From Sinorhizobium glycinis (GTDB taxonomy: Bacteria > Pseudomonadota > Alphaproteobacteria > Rhizobiales > Rhizobiaceae): 64,000 nt of DNA. The notes under the pieces are model-generated. The model searched no databases. It saw only the letters and a program-made list of their open reading frames with translations, and was not told the DNA's origin. Within the stretch, counting starts at the first letter, position 1, and each line of letters begins with the position of its first letter. The stretch spans positions 372,001 through 436,000 of the forward strand of contig NZ_LPUX01000055.1 in assembly GCF_001651865.1 (NCBI RefSeq), read 5' to 3'. Made by a program: the position numbers and the translations under genes. Shown piece by piece: positions 36,871-45,002 of this stretch.

Positions 36871-39285
36871 ATGTCGATCCGCAGGAAGCTTTTCGTCGGT
36901 TTGCCAGGGCAGATGCTTGAGCGGGTAAGATTGAGCCGCAGAGGCATGGCGCCTGTTGTACCCCCCTCTGCCCTGCCGGGCATCTCCCCCACAAGGGGGG
37001 AGATCAGGGAGGTGGGCGCTCGCGCCACATCAGAAGAGGAGATTGAGGCGCACCCACCGCTTGTGGTCCGGGCCATCAAATCCCACGCGTTTTGGAGACT
37101 GCGGCCCAGCCGCTTGCCGATCTCCCCCCTTGTGGGGGAGATGCCCGGCAGGGCAGAGGGGGGTAATTCCCGGACGGCCAATTCCCATCGTTCCAGACAT
37201 CCACGCCGCCTTCGCGCATTTCTGATCGCCTTGCCGGTCGGCCTCGTCATGAGCGCGCTTGCGGCCCTTGGCCTCGAATGGGCCGACCGAGCCTTTCCGC
37301 CGCCGCTCGAGCGCGCCCAGGCCTTTTCACGCGAGGTTCTCGACAAGGACGGACACCTGCTGCGCGCCTTCGCCACTCCGGACGGACTGTGGCGGCTGAA
37401 GACGACGGTCGGCGATGTCGATCCGCGCTTCGTCGACATGCTGGTCGCCTATGAGGACCAGCGGTTCCGCGAGCATCGCGGCGTCGATCCGCTGGCGCTC
37501 GGCCGTGCGGCGCTGCAGTTCATCACCAATGGCCGCATTGTTTCCGGCGCCTCGACGCTTTCGATGCAGGTGGCGCGACTGATCGAGCCGCGCGAGCGGC
37601 GGTCACTGACGGCGAAGCTGTTGCAACTCGCGCGCGCCGTCCAGATCGAACGGCGCCTTAGCAAGGAGCAGATCCTCGACCTCTATCTGACCCACGCGCC
37701 TTACGGCGGCAACCTCGAAGGGGTTCGCGCCGCGAGCCTCGCCTGGTTCGGCAAGGAGCCGCGCCGCCTTTCGGTCGGCGAGGCGGCCATGCTCGTCGCC
37801 CTGCCGCAATTGCCCGAGAAACGCCGCCCGGACCGCAACCTGGCGGCCGCCGATGCAGCCCGAAAACGGGTGCTTGCCCGCGCGGCGGTCGCCAAGGTCA
37901 TCGGCGAAGGCGAGGCGGAGCGGGCGGCGATGACGGCAATACCGGCCCGCCGCCTGCAGCTCCCGGCCCATGCCGCGCATCTGGCGGAAGCCGCCCTGCG
38001 CAAGGACCCGCAGGCGCTCCGCCACGAGACGACACTGCGTCGCGAAATCCAGCGCGGGCTCGAAGCCGTCGCCCGCGAAGGCGCTGCGAAACTTGGCCCG
38101 AAGGTCTCCGTCGCGATGCTCATGGCCGATGTCAGGACCGGCGAGATCGTCGGAGAGGTCGGTTCGGCCGATTATTTCGACGCCAGCCGCTCCGGCTGGA
38201 TCGACATGACGCGGATCACCCGCTCGCCGGGATCGACGCTGAAACCCTTCATCTACGGGCTCGCCTTGGAGGAAGGCCTCGTCAGCCAGGAGACGATCAT
38301 CGAGGATCGGCCGGCGGATTTCTTCGGCTATCGACCGCGCAACTTCGACATGAGCTACCAGGGTGACGTCAGCATTCGCCAGGCGCTGCAGCTTTCGCTC
38401 AACGTGCCGGCGATCCGGCTCCTCGATGCGGTCGGGCCGGCGCGCTTGATGGTGCGCTTCCGCCGTGCCGAGGTTCGGCCGAAGCTGCCGGCGCACGAGG
38501 CGCCGGGGCTTGCGATCGGCCTTGGCGGCGTCGGCATCACGCTGCGCGACCTCGTCCAGCTCTATGCGGGCCTTGCCAACCGCGGCTTGCCGGTGCGGCT
38601 CGGCGACGGCATCGAGGGCAAGCCGGGGTTGATCGACGGCGAGTCGCTGCTTTCGCCGGTCGCCAGCTGGCAGGTTGCCGATATTCTTTCAGGCGTGCTG
38701 CCGCCGACCGGAAGCCGGCAGCGCGGCATCGCCTACAAGACGGGCACCAGCTATGGCTATCGCGACGCCTGGTCGGTCGGCTTCGACGGCCGCTACGTGC
38801 TCGGCGTCTGGGTCGGGCGGCCGGACCACGGTGCTGTACCCGGGCTGACCGGCTATGGCGCGGCCGCGCCGATCCTCTTCGAAGGATTCGCAAGGGCCGG
38901 CGTCGCCATCACCCCGCTGCCGGACGCGCCGGCCGGCGCCATCCGCTTGGCGCAGGCCGATCTGCCGATCGGTCAAAGACGCTTCTCCGTCACGGCGAAC
39001 GGCCTGCCATCCACGTCGATCCGTGAAGCGGCGCCGCAGATCGTCTTTCCACCGGAGGGTGCGCGCGTCGAGCTTGGCGCCACCGCCGGTCAGGCACTGA
39101 TGCCCTTGACTCTGAAATTGCAGGGCGGCCGGGCACCGTTTCGCTGGCTGGCGAACGGCCGGCCGCTGCCGGACGTGACGCGCCGCCGCGTCAGCCAGTG
39201 GCTGCCTGACGGCGGCGGATATTCGACCCTGACGGTCATCGACGCGCTGGGCCGTGCTTCGACAGTGCGCGTTTTCGTCGAATGA
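36871..39285 (+). CDS. pbpC: Penicillin-binding protein 1C with in-frame repeat insertion
   Basis: A bifunctional class A peptidoglycan synthase of 804 residues, anchored by one membrane helix at about residues 114-137. The glycosyltransferase domain has EDQRFREHRGVDPLALGRA and GASTLSMQVARL. The transpeptidase domain has the SxxK motif STLK at residues 455-458 and KTGTS near 625. A C-terminal BiPBP-type domain follows. The start at 36871, six bases after the macroglobulin stop, is the only ATG that keeps the membrane anchor, although its ribosome site is weak. Residues about 30-98 are encoded by a 207-bp inverted-repeat element. No ATG or GTG occurs between this element and the helix. Confidence 0.87.
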   Translation: MSIRRKLFVGLPGQMLERVRLSRRGMAPVVPPSALPGISPTRGEIREVGARATSEEEIEAHPPLVVRAIKSHAFWRLRPSRLPISPLVGEMPGRAEGGNSRTANSHRSRHPRRLRAFLIALPVGLVMSALAALGLEWADRAFPPPLERAQAFSREVLDKDGHLLRAFATPDGLWRLKTTVGDVDPRFVDMLVAYEDQRFREHRGVDPLALGRAALQFITNGRIVSGASTLSMQVARLIEPRERRSLTAKLLQLARAVQIERRLSKEQILDLYLTHAPYGGNLEGVRAASLAWFGKEPRRLSVGEAAMLVALPQLPEKRRPDRNLAAADAARKRVLARAAVAKVIGEGEAERAAMTAIPARRLQLPAHAAHLAEAALRKDPQALRHETTLRREIQRGLEAVAREGAAKLGPKVSVAMLMADVRTGEIVGEVGSADYFDASRSGWIDMTRITRSPGSTLKPFIYGLALEEGLVSQETIIEDRPADFFGYRPRNFDMSYQGDVSIRQALQLSLNVPAIRLLDAVGPARLMVRFRRAEVRPKLPAHEAPGLAIGLGGVGITLRDLVQLYAGLANRGLPVRLGDGIEGKPGLIDGESLLSPVASWQVADILSGVLPPTGSRQRGIAYKTGTSYGYRDAWSVGFDGRYVLGVWVGRPDHGAVPGLTGYGAAAPILFEGFARAGVAITPLPDAPAGAIRLAQADLPIGQRRFSVTANGLPSTSIREAAPQIVFPPEGARVELGATAGQALMPLTLKLQGGRAPFRWLANGRPLPDVTRRRVSQWLPDGGGYSTLTVIDALGRASTVRVFVE
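36959..37165. repeat. 207-bp MITE-like element with 47-bp perfect terminal inverted repeats
   Basis: The arms at 36959-37005 and 37119-37165 are exact reverse complements (TACCCCCCTCTGCCCTGCCG at the start), and each arm itself folds through ATCTCCCCC/GGGGGGAGAT. The outermost TA on both sides could be a target-site duplication of the kind made by IS630/Tc1-type elements. The length is 69 codons and the pbpC frame stays open through it. No transposase is encoded. Confidence 0.8.
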
Positions 39286-39320
39286 TGGCAATCCCCAGGC
39301 GTCGAGCGACGTTGGGTTAT

Positions 39321-39349
39321 TGGTCGGAAGGCCGCAGCGCTTCCGACCA
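39321..39349. terminator. Hairpin between convergent pbpC and the DUF982 gene
   Basis: TGGTCGGAAG and CTTCCGACCA form a perfect 10-bp stem around a 9-base loop, centred between the two stop codons. No T-run follows on either side, so termination would be weak or Rho-assisted. Confidence 0.5.
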
Positions 39350-39360
39350 TCACTCCTTCG

Positions 39361-39666
39361 TCAGGCTGACATTGCAGTCTTTGCTTCAGCGCCTCGCGGC
39401 TCGTGCCGCGGCGTCACCATTACCAGCGGCATACCCGCTTCCAGGCAGGCCGCAATGAAAGCCTCCCGAGCAACGGCCGCCGGTGTCATCCTGTTCAGTG
39501 CCCGAAGGCAGGTGCGCAGCGCACGCTCGTAGCGCTCTCCTTTGCGAAGCGGCCACTCGTTCTCGAGAAAATCGACGGCCTCGTAAACGGAGGTAAAGGT
39601 CCGTTCCAAGCCGTTCGAAAGGCGCACGGTCAGGGGGATCGTCCAGGGAATCTCATTGAGAAGCAT
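39361..39666 (-). CDS. DUF982 family small protein
   Basis: A 101-residue cytoplasmic protein of a family found mainly in rhizobia and of unknown function. The pattern fits DUF982: WTIPLTVRLSNGLERTFTSV, then EAVDFLENEWPLRKGERYERAL and AAVAREAFIAACLEAGM. The ATG at 39666 (MLLNEIPW) has AAGGAGG eight bases away. It is divergent from the hsp20 pair but need not share its control. Confidence 0.82.
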   Translation of the reverse strand: MLLNEIPWTIPLTVRLSNGLERTFTSVYEAVDFLENEWPLRKGERYERALRTCLRALNRMTPAAVAREAFIAACLEAGMPLVMVTPRHEPRGAEAKTAMSA

Positions 39667-39822
39667 TTCTTCCTCCTTTCTGATGCCATCAATGGATTGC
39701 ACGCACAAAGATATTTGGCGTGGAAATGGCAGATTCAAGAACCCCCCAGGATCGCTCCGCGTACTCCGTTTCGAGGCCGCCGCGGGGCGGCCGAGAAGCG
39801 GTCAAATGGGCGTGAAATGCCT

Positions 39823-39850
39823 CTTGAATCCGCGGTTTCAGTGACTAAAT
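39823..39850 (+). promoter_or_regulatory. Candidate heat-shock (RpoH) promoter for the hsp20 pair
   Basis: CTTGAA (39823-39828) fits the -35 element of sigma-32 promoters. After 16 bases CTAAAT (39845-39850) is a poor -10 match to CCATNT. Its place just ahead of a ROSE leader supports it. Confidence 0.4.
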
Positions 39851-39885
39851 CGACTGTGTGGCCGCCTTTCAGGGGTCCTACAGTC

Positions 39886-39943
39886 GAGGAGCGCCATACT
39901 CTTCGGCGCTCCTCGTCGTCCATGTTGCTCAAGGAGGATATGG
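39886..39943 (+). ncRNA. ROSE-type RNA thermometer in the hsp20 leader
   Basis: Two hairpins precede the gene. GAGGAGCGC/GCGCTCCTC (39886-39914) is a stable 9-bp stem. The second (39920-39943) pairs CCAT with ATGG and folds GTTGCT against the AAGGAGGAT Shine-Dalgarno with imperfect pairs including a G-G. TTGCT facing AGGAG next to the start codon is the hallmark of ROSE elements, which melt at heat-shock temperature and free the ribosome site. Confidence 0.75.
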
Positions 39944-39945
39944 CT

Positions 39946-40425
39946 ATGAGAACAACCTTCGATTTCTCGCCGCTGTCACGCTCCAGCGTGGGTTTTGACC
40001 ACTTGTTCGAACTGCTCGACTCGGCAAACCGCATGGCACCGGCCGACAACTGGCCGCCCTATGACATCATGCGCGTTGGCGAGAGCCAGTATCGCATTGC
40101 GATGTCGGTTGCCGGCTTCAGCCTGGACGAACTCACCATCACGCACGAGCAGCAGTTGCTCGTCGTCAACGGTGAGAAGGCCGATGAGGACAATGCGGAG
40201 TATCTCTATCGCGGCATTGCGGCCCGCAACTTCGAGCGCCGCTTCCAGCTCGCCGATTACGTGATGGTCACGGGCGCAAACCTCGCCAACGGTTTGCTGA
40301 CGATCGATCTCGTCCGCGAACTTCCCGAGCAGATGAAGCCGCGGCGCATCGATATTCAGCAGGCCGACGCGCTGCCTGCCGGGGGCCTCAGCAAGCAGAT
40401 CGAGGGCGACAAGCACGCCGCCTAG
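39946..40425 (+). CDS. Small heat-shock protein, Hsp20 family (first of two)
   Basis: A cytoplasmic ATP-independent holdase of 159 residues. The N-terminus MRTTFDFSPLSRSSVGFDHL is typical of rhizobial class A sHsps. The alpha-crystallin domain runs from about residue 35 to 130 (NWPPYDIMRVGESQYRIAMS, then ANLANGLLTIDLVRELPE). The ATG at 39946 is chosen over 39940 because the latter is only two bases from GGAGG. Translation is probably temperature-controlled by the ROSE leader. Confidence 0.9.
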   Translation: MRTTFDFSPLSRSSVGFDHLFELLDSANRMAPADNWPPYDIMRVGESQYRIAMSVAGFSLDELTITHEQQLLVVNGEKADEDNAEYLYRGIAARNFERRFQLADYVMVTGANLANGLLTIDLVRELPEQMKPRRIDIQQADALPAGGLSKQIEGDKHAA

Positions 40426-40455
40426 CGGACGGCGCAGCAAAAACCAGATAGAGGG

Positions 40456-40488
40456 GCGGGATACCCGAATCCGCCCAGGATATCCCGC
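40456..40488 (+). other. Hairpin between the two hsp20 genes
   Basis: GCGGGATA pairs with TATCCCGC across 17 bases, shortly before the AGGAAAGGAG site of the second hsp20 gene. It may tune expression of the second gene; no thermometer consensus is visible. Confidence 0.4.
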
Positions 40489-40512
40489 TCCGTCAAGGAA
40501 AGGAGCTGACAA

Positions 40513-41022
40513 ATGAACGTACGTGATCTCATCCCCTGGGGCCGCGGACAGGGACAGCTTCCGGCAGCCTATCGCGAAGGCGATCGCAACCCGTTCCTCG
40601 CGCTTCATCGGGAGATGAACCGCCTGTTCGACGACGTCTTCCGTGGCTTCGAAAGCCGGCTGCCTATGGCCTCCGGATATTCCGCGTTCGGGTCCGGATG
40701 GCCAAGCGTCGAAGTCTCTGATCGCGAGAAGGAAATCAAGCTGACGGCGGAACTGCCCGGCCTTGAGGAAAAGGATGTCGAGCTGTTCATCTCCGAGGGC
40801 GTGCTGACGCTCCGCGGTGAAAAGCGCTCCGAGGCCGAAGACCAGGAGAACCAGTTCTCCGAACGCTTCTATGGCCGCTTCGAGCGGCGCATTCCGCTTG
40901 GATATGACATCGACGAAAGCAAGGTGAATGCGACGTTCCGCAACGGCGTGCTGACGGTTACCCTTCCGAAGACGGAACAAGGCCAATCCAAGGCGAAGCG
41001 CATCGCGATCAACAGGCAGTAG
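40513..41022 (+). CDS. Small heat-shock protein, Hsp20 family (second of two)
   Basis: An Hsp20 protein of 169 residues of a different subclass from its neighbour. It has a charged N-terminus (NPFLALHREMNRLFDDVFRG) and a full alpha-crystallin domain (WPSVEVSDREKEIKLTAELP ... GVLTLRGEKRSE ... FRNGVLTVTLPK). The C-terminal KRIAINRQ carries the IxI-type anchor AIN. A clear AGGAAAGGAG site precedes the ATG. It is 87 bp after the first hsp20 gene and likely co-transcribed. Confidence 0.92.
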   Translation: MNVRDLIPWGRGQGQLPAAYREGDRNPFLALHREMNRLFDDVFRGFESRLPMASGYSAFGSGWPSVEVSDREKEIKLTAELPGLEEKDVELFISEGVLTLRGEKRSEAEDQENQFSERFYGRFERRIPLGYDIDESKVNATFRNGVLTVTLPKTEQGQSKAKRIAINRQ

Positions 41023-41049
41023 GTCGAAACCGAGCCTGAGCCGATAGCA

Positions 41050-41079
41050 GATTCCCGCAACTCCTCGGGTGCGGGAATC
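41050..41079 (+). terminator. Terminator-like hairpin after the hsp20 pair
   Basis: GATTCCCGCA pairs exactly with TGCGGGAATC (10 bp, 10-base loop) 28 bp past the second hsp20 stop. No T-run follows. Confidence 0.5.
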
Positions 41080-41121
41080 CTGCATCCTGATCACGGTTTC
41101 CTAACTTCCGAAATCGAGATC

Positions 41122-41146
41122 GGTAGCGGCCGGTTTGTCCGCTACC
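41122..41146 (-). terminator. Terminator-like hairpin at the end of guaD
   Basis: GGTAGCGG pairs with CCGCTACC (8 bp, 9-base loop), and the stem touches the guaD TAG stop codon. It faces the hairpin of the convergent hsp20 genes. Confidence 0.5.
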
Positions 41147-42492
41147 TATGCCAGCTCTGCAGCTCTTCCAACCGGACTTTTGGCTTGCTCTCTCCTGCCT
41201 TGTTTCATCGGCCGTCCCGCCACATAGACTTCGGCGACGCAGCGATCGTCGCCCATCGTCTGCAGCACGAAGAGCTCTTCGGCGAGTGACGATGCCACTT
41301 GCATCCTGAGTTCCATTGCCGGTTTCGCCCGGCTGTCGAGGATGACGATGTCGGCGTCCGCGCCGGCATGCAGCGATCCGATCCGGTGCTCGAGGTCGAG
41401 TGCCCGGGCGTTGCCGAGCGTCATCATGTAGAAGGAATGGAGCGGGGAGAGCCGCTGGCCCTGGAGGTGCAGCACCTTATAGGCCTCGTCCATCGTTTCC
41501 AGCATCGAGAAGCTCGTTCCGGCGCCGACATCGGTCGCGACCGAATGGCGGGCACCGAGCTTGTCGAAGCGATCGCGGTCGAACAGGCCGCTGCCGAGGA
41601 ACAGGTTGGAGGTCGGGCAGAACACGCCGACGGCACCCGTCTCGGCAAGCACCGATATCTCCCGGTCGCTCATATGGATGCAATGGCCGAGCAGCGTCTT
41701 GCGGCCGAGAAGACCGTAGCGCGCGTAGATGTCGGTATAGTCCTTCGCTTCCGGATAGAGCGACGTGGCAAAGGCGATCTCATCCTTGTTCTCGGACAAA
41801 TGCGTCTGCACGTAGCAGTCCGGATGTTCGGCGACGAGCGCCCGACTCATCTCCATCTGCTCGGGCGTCGAGGTGATCGCGAAGCGCGGGCTGATCGCGT
41901 AATGCGCCCGGCCACGGCCGTGCCACTTGCCGATCATTTGCTTGGTTTCGTCATAGCCTTTCTTGGGCGTGTCACGCAGTGTCTCGGGGGCGTTGCGATC
42001 CATCATCACCTTGCCGCCGACCATCAGCATGTCGCGCGCCTCGGCGGCCGTGAAGAAGGCATCGACGCTTTCCGGATGCACGGAGCAATAGGCGACAGCC
42101 GTCGTCGTGCCGTTGGAGAGAAGCTCGTCCATGAAGCGGCCGGCGATGAAGGCGGCGTGTTCGCGCTCCTTGAACTTCTGTTCCTCGACGAAAATATAGG
42201 TGTTCAGCCATTCCAGGAGCTGGGCGCCATAGGAAGCGATCGCCTGCGTCTGCGGGAAATGCAGATGCGCATCGATCAGGCCGGGCAGGACGAGATTGGG
42301 GCGGTGATCGGCGATGCTGATGCCGCTCCCGGCCTGTTTCGCCAGGTCCGCATAGGTGCCGACATTGGCAACCTTGCCGTTCGCGACGAGAACGGCGCCG
42401 TCCTCGTAGTACCGATAGGCGCGGGTATCGTCGATACCCTCGGGCTCCCTGACAAAGGTCAGCACACGGCCGCGGATCAGCACATCAGTCAT
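41146..42492 (-). CDS. guaD: Guanine deaminase
   Basis: This cytoplasmic zinc amidohydrolase converts guanine to xanthine and ammonia, which feeds xanthine dehydrogenase. The 448 residues are standard. The zinc-binding pair is in LIDAHLHFPQTQ near residue 75, then HLSENKDE near 235, LLGHCIHMSD near 270 and the catalytic Asp region SVATDVGAGTSFSM near 325. The ATG overlaps the stop of puuD (ATGA, 42489-42492), which couples the two purine steps. A start further upstream is ruled out by this overlap. Confidence 0.93.
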   Translation of the reverse strand: MTDVLIRGRVLTFVREPEGIDDTRAYRYYEDGAVLVANGKVANVGTYADLAKQAGSGISIADHRPNLVLPGLIDAHLHFPQTQAIASYGAQLLEWLNTYIFVEEQKFKEREHAAFIAGRFMDELLSNGTTTAVAYCSVHPESVDAFFTAAEARDMLMVGGKVMMDRNAPETLRDTPKKGYDETKQMIGKWHGRGRAHYAISPRFAITSTPEQMEMSRALVAEHPDCYVQTHLSENKDEIAFATSLYPEAKDYTDIYARYGLLGRKTLLGHCIHMSDREISVLAETGAVGVFCPTSNLFLGSGLFDRDRFDKLGARHSVATDVGAGTSFSMLETMDEAYKVLHLQGQRLSPLHSFYMMTLGNARALDLEHRIGSLHAGADADIVILDSRAKPAMELRMQVASSLAEELFVLQTMGDDRCVAEVYVAGRPMKQGRREQAKSPVGRAAELA

Positions 42493-43727
42493 TGAATCGT
42501 TCCTTCCTTCACGGCCGTCTCGTACCAGGAGGCCAGCAATTGCCGTTCCTCTTCGGTGATACCAGTGACATTGGCGGGCGGCATGGCGTGCGAACGCCCC
42601 GCCTGCAGATAGATTTCGCGCGCATGCTCGACGATGTCGCCGTCGCTTTCGAGGACGACGCCCTTGGGCGGCACGACGATGCCCTCCCAGCCCGGCTCCC
42701 GCGCATGGCACATCGCGCAGCGGCCGAGCACCGTGTCGCGCACCTTCGAGAAATCCGCCGCTGCGACGACGGCCCGCTCGGCGGTGGCCGCCCTCGCCTC
42801 GCTTCCCTCGGTAAGGACCTTGGGCACCGTCGAAAGCCACATGATGACGATGAAGAGGAGCACCGTGACCAGCCAGGTCCAGGTCGGCGCGCCCTTGCGG
42901 GCATGCTGCGTGTTGAACCAGTGGCGGATGGTGACGCCCATCAGGAAGACCAGCGAGGCGATGATCCAGTTGTACTGAGTGCCGAAGGCGAGCGGATAGT
43001 GGTTCGACAGCATCAGGAACAGCACGGGCAGCGTCAGGTAATTGTTGTGCGTCGAACGCTGCTTCGCCTGCTTGCCGAGAGCCGGATCCGGCGTGCGGCC
43101 GGCGATCAGGTCGGCGACCACCTTCTTCTGGTTCGGGATGATGATGAAGAACACGTTCGCCGACATGATCGTCGCCGTGAAGGCGCCGAGATGCAGGTAG
43201 GCAGCGCGGCCGGTGAAGAGCTGGGTGTAGCCCCAGGCGACTGCAACGAGAATGAAATAGAGCAGCACCATCAGACGGGTGTTGTCGTTGCCGAGCGGCG
43301 AGCGACAGATCGTGTCATAGGCGAGCCAGCCGAAGGCGAGCGATGCCAGGGAGATGGCGATCGCCGTCGGTTTCGACACGTCGAGCACGCTCGGATCGAT
43401 CAGATAGAGATCGGCGCCGGCATAATAGACGAGCGCCAGCATGCCGAAGCCGGACAGCCAGGTGACGTAGGATTCCCATTTGAACCAGATCAGGTGCTCC
43501 GGCATGTTTTCCGGTGCGACGAGATATTTCTGGATGTGATAGAAGCCGCCGCCGTGGACCTGCCACTCCTCGCCATAGGCGCCGGCCGGCAGGCCCTGCC
43601 GCTGCCGCAGCCCAAGATCGAGCGCGACGAAATAGAAGGACGAGCCGATCCAGGCGATGCCGGTGATGACATGCAGCCACCGCACCGCGAATGTCAGCCA
43701 GTCCCAGGCAATGGCATATTCGTACAT
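42489..43727 (-). CDS. puuD: Membrane urate oxidase with cytochrome c domain
   Basis: An inner-membrane enzyme of 412 residues that oxidises urate to 5-hydroxyisourate and passes electrons to the respiratory chain. The N-terminal part has about eight membrane helices with conserved His residues (VRWLHVITGIAWIGSSFYFV, HGGGFYHIQKYL, STHNNYLTLPVLFLMLSNHY). The C-terminal periplasmic domain carries a heme c motif CAMCH at residues 337-341 and a likely distal Met in SHAMPP. It is the first gene of the puuD-guaD operon and diverges from the LysR gene. Confidence 0.92.
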   Translation of the reverse strand: MYEYAIAWDWLTFAVRWLHVITGIAWIGSSFYFVALDLGLRQRQGLPAGAYGEEWQVHGGGFYHIQKYLVAPENMPEHLIWFKWESYVTWLSGFGMLALVYYAGADLYLIDPSVLDVSKPTAIAISLASLAFGWLAYDTICRSPLGNDNTRLMVLLYFILVAVAWGYTQLFTGRAAYLHLGAFTATIMSANVFFIIIPNQKKVVADLIAGRTPDPALGKQAKQRSTHNNYLTLPVLFLMLSNHYPLAFGTQYNWIIASLVFLMGVTIRHWFNTQHARKGAPTWTWLVTVLLFIVIMWLSTVPKVLTEGSEARAATAERAVVAAADFSKVRDTVLGRCAMCHAREPGWEGIVVPPKGVVLESDGDIVEHAREIYLQAGRSHAMPPANVTGITEEERQLLASWYETAVKEGTIQ

Positions 43728-43746
43728 GGAGGCCTCCCATTTCTCT

Positions 43747-43840
43747 AAAGCGCGTCGCCTTCAAACGAATGACGTGACGCGCTTTGTCTTCATGCATGCC
43801 GTTGTCCCAAAACCGCTGCGCACTTTTGGGCGACATGCAT
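43747..43840. repeat. Dispersed rhizobial palindromic repeat
   Basis: Two palindromes lie side by side: AAAGCGCGTC/GACGCGCTTT (43747-43785), and ATGCAT...CCCAAAA / TTTTGGG...ATGCAT (43792-43840). The core GTCCCAAAACCGCTGCGCAC is a sequence I recognise from intergenic repeats scattered through Rhizobiaceae genomes. It lies right behind the puuD start, between puuD and the LysR gene. Confidence 0.7.
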
Positions 43841-43971
43841 TGGGCCGCATTATGTGTCATTGCTTGAGAGGACGAGAAATGCCGCGAGTTCAGCAACTCT
43901 TTCAAAAAAAAATATAAAATAGGCGCGTCACCGGCGCGGTAATCTGGACGCTATGGAGCGGAGGCGGGAAC

Positions 43972-44922
43972 ATGTCCTATCTCGATAATGTGCGCGTTTT
44001 CGTGCGTGTCGTGGAACTTGGAACGCTGTCGGCCGCCGGCCGCGACCAGCGCGTCACCCCGGCCGTTGCCAGCAATAGAATCAAGGAGTTGGAGCGGCAT
44101 ATGGGCGTGCGCCTGTTCAACCGCACCACCCGGAAACTGACGCCGACGGAGCATGGCCGCGTCTTTTACGACGGTGCCGTGAAGATCCTCGAGGCGGTGA
44201 ACGAGGCGGAAAGCGCCATCGCCGATCTGTCGCGCAATCCCAAGGGGGCTGTGCGGATTACCGCGCCGCTCGGCATAGGTCGGAGACTGATCGCCTCGGG
44301 CGTTCCCGAATTCCACGACCGCTATCCGGACATCGAGGTTCGTCTTCGTCTTTCAGACCGCAACGTCGATATCCTGAGCGAAGGTATCGATGTCGCATTC
44401 AGGCTCGGAATCCTCGAGGACTCGAACCTGCGCATGCGTGGCATCATGAACTGCGAACGCGTGCTCTGCGGCGCGCCAACCTATTTCGAGAAGCGCGGCA
44501 CTCCAAGAACGCCAGACGAACTCATCACCGACCACCACGACTGCCTGCTGCTGCGCTATCCCGGCTCGAAGGAATACTACTGGACGCTGCAGACGCCGGA
44601 GGGGGTGCGGAAATACGAGGTCGGCGGCCCCTATGACTCCGACGACGGCGACGTGCTGACCCAATGGGCGCTCGACGGCCGGGGCATCGTCAACAAACCG
44701 CTTTTCGAGGTGAAGCAATATTTCAACGAGGGCACGCTCGTGCCGATCCTCGAAGAGACGCCGCCGCTTGGTGCGCAGCTCGCGGCCATCTACCCGCACA
44801 AGCGCTTCCAGGATCCCAAGGTGCGCCTGATCATCGACTTCATGGCCGAGCGGTGCCAGCGGCTGATCGGCAGGATGCTTGCCGAGCCTGCACCGGCGCG
44901 GATGCAGGAGCCTGTGACTTAG
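43972..44922 (+). CDS. LysR-family transcriptional regulator
   Basis: A 316-residue regulator. The N-terminal helix-turn-helix covers residues 1-60 (FVRVVELGTLSAAGRDQRVT, then SNRIKELERHMGVRLFNRTT). The C-terminal effector domain starts GAVRITAPLGIGRRLIASGV. It diverges from puuD-guaD, the usual layout for a LysR regulator of its neighbour, so purine control is a fair guess. The A/T-rich 43900-43920 stretch would hold its site. The effector is unknown. Confidence 0.9.
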   Translation: MSYLDNVRVFVRVVELGTLSAAGRDQRVTPAVASNRIKELERHMGVRLFNRTTRKLTPTEHGRVFYDGAVKILEAVNEAESAIADLSRNPKGAVRITAPLGIGRRLIASGVPEFHDRYPDIEVRLRLSDRNVDILSEGIDVAFRLGILEDSNLRMRGIMNCERVLCGAPTYFEKRGTPRTPDELITDHHDCLLLRYPGSKEYYWTLQTPEGVRKYEVGGPYDSDDGDVLTQWALDGRGIVNKPLFEVKQYFNEGTLVPILEETPPLGAQLAAIYPHKRFQDPKVRLIIDFMAERCQRLIGRMLAEPAPARMQEPVT

Positions 44923-45002
44923 CCGATGCGGGACCAGAGTTCTGTGCTTGCACCACATTTCAGGAACCGGCGGGGGGAACAAGTCCGGGCGCTATAGATT
45001 TC

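Noticed and set aside
36959-37165. CRISPR-like or terminator-only reading of the repeats
   Set aside because: There are no regularly spaced direct repeats or spacers; the structure is a single inverted-repeat element.
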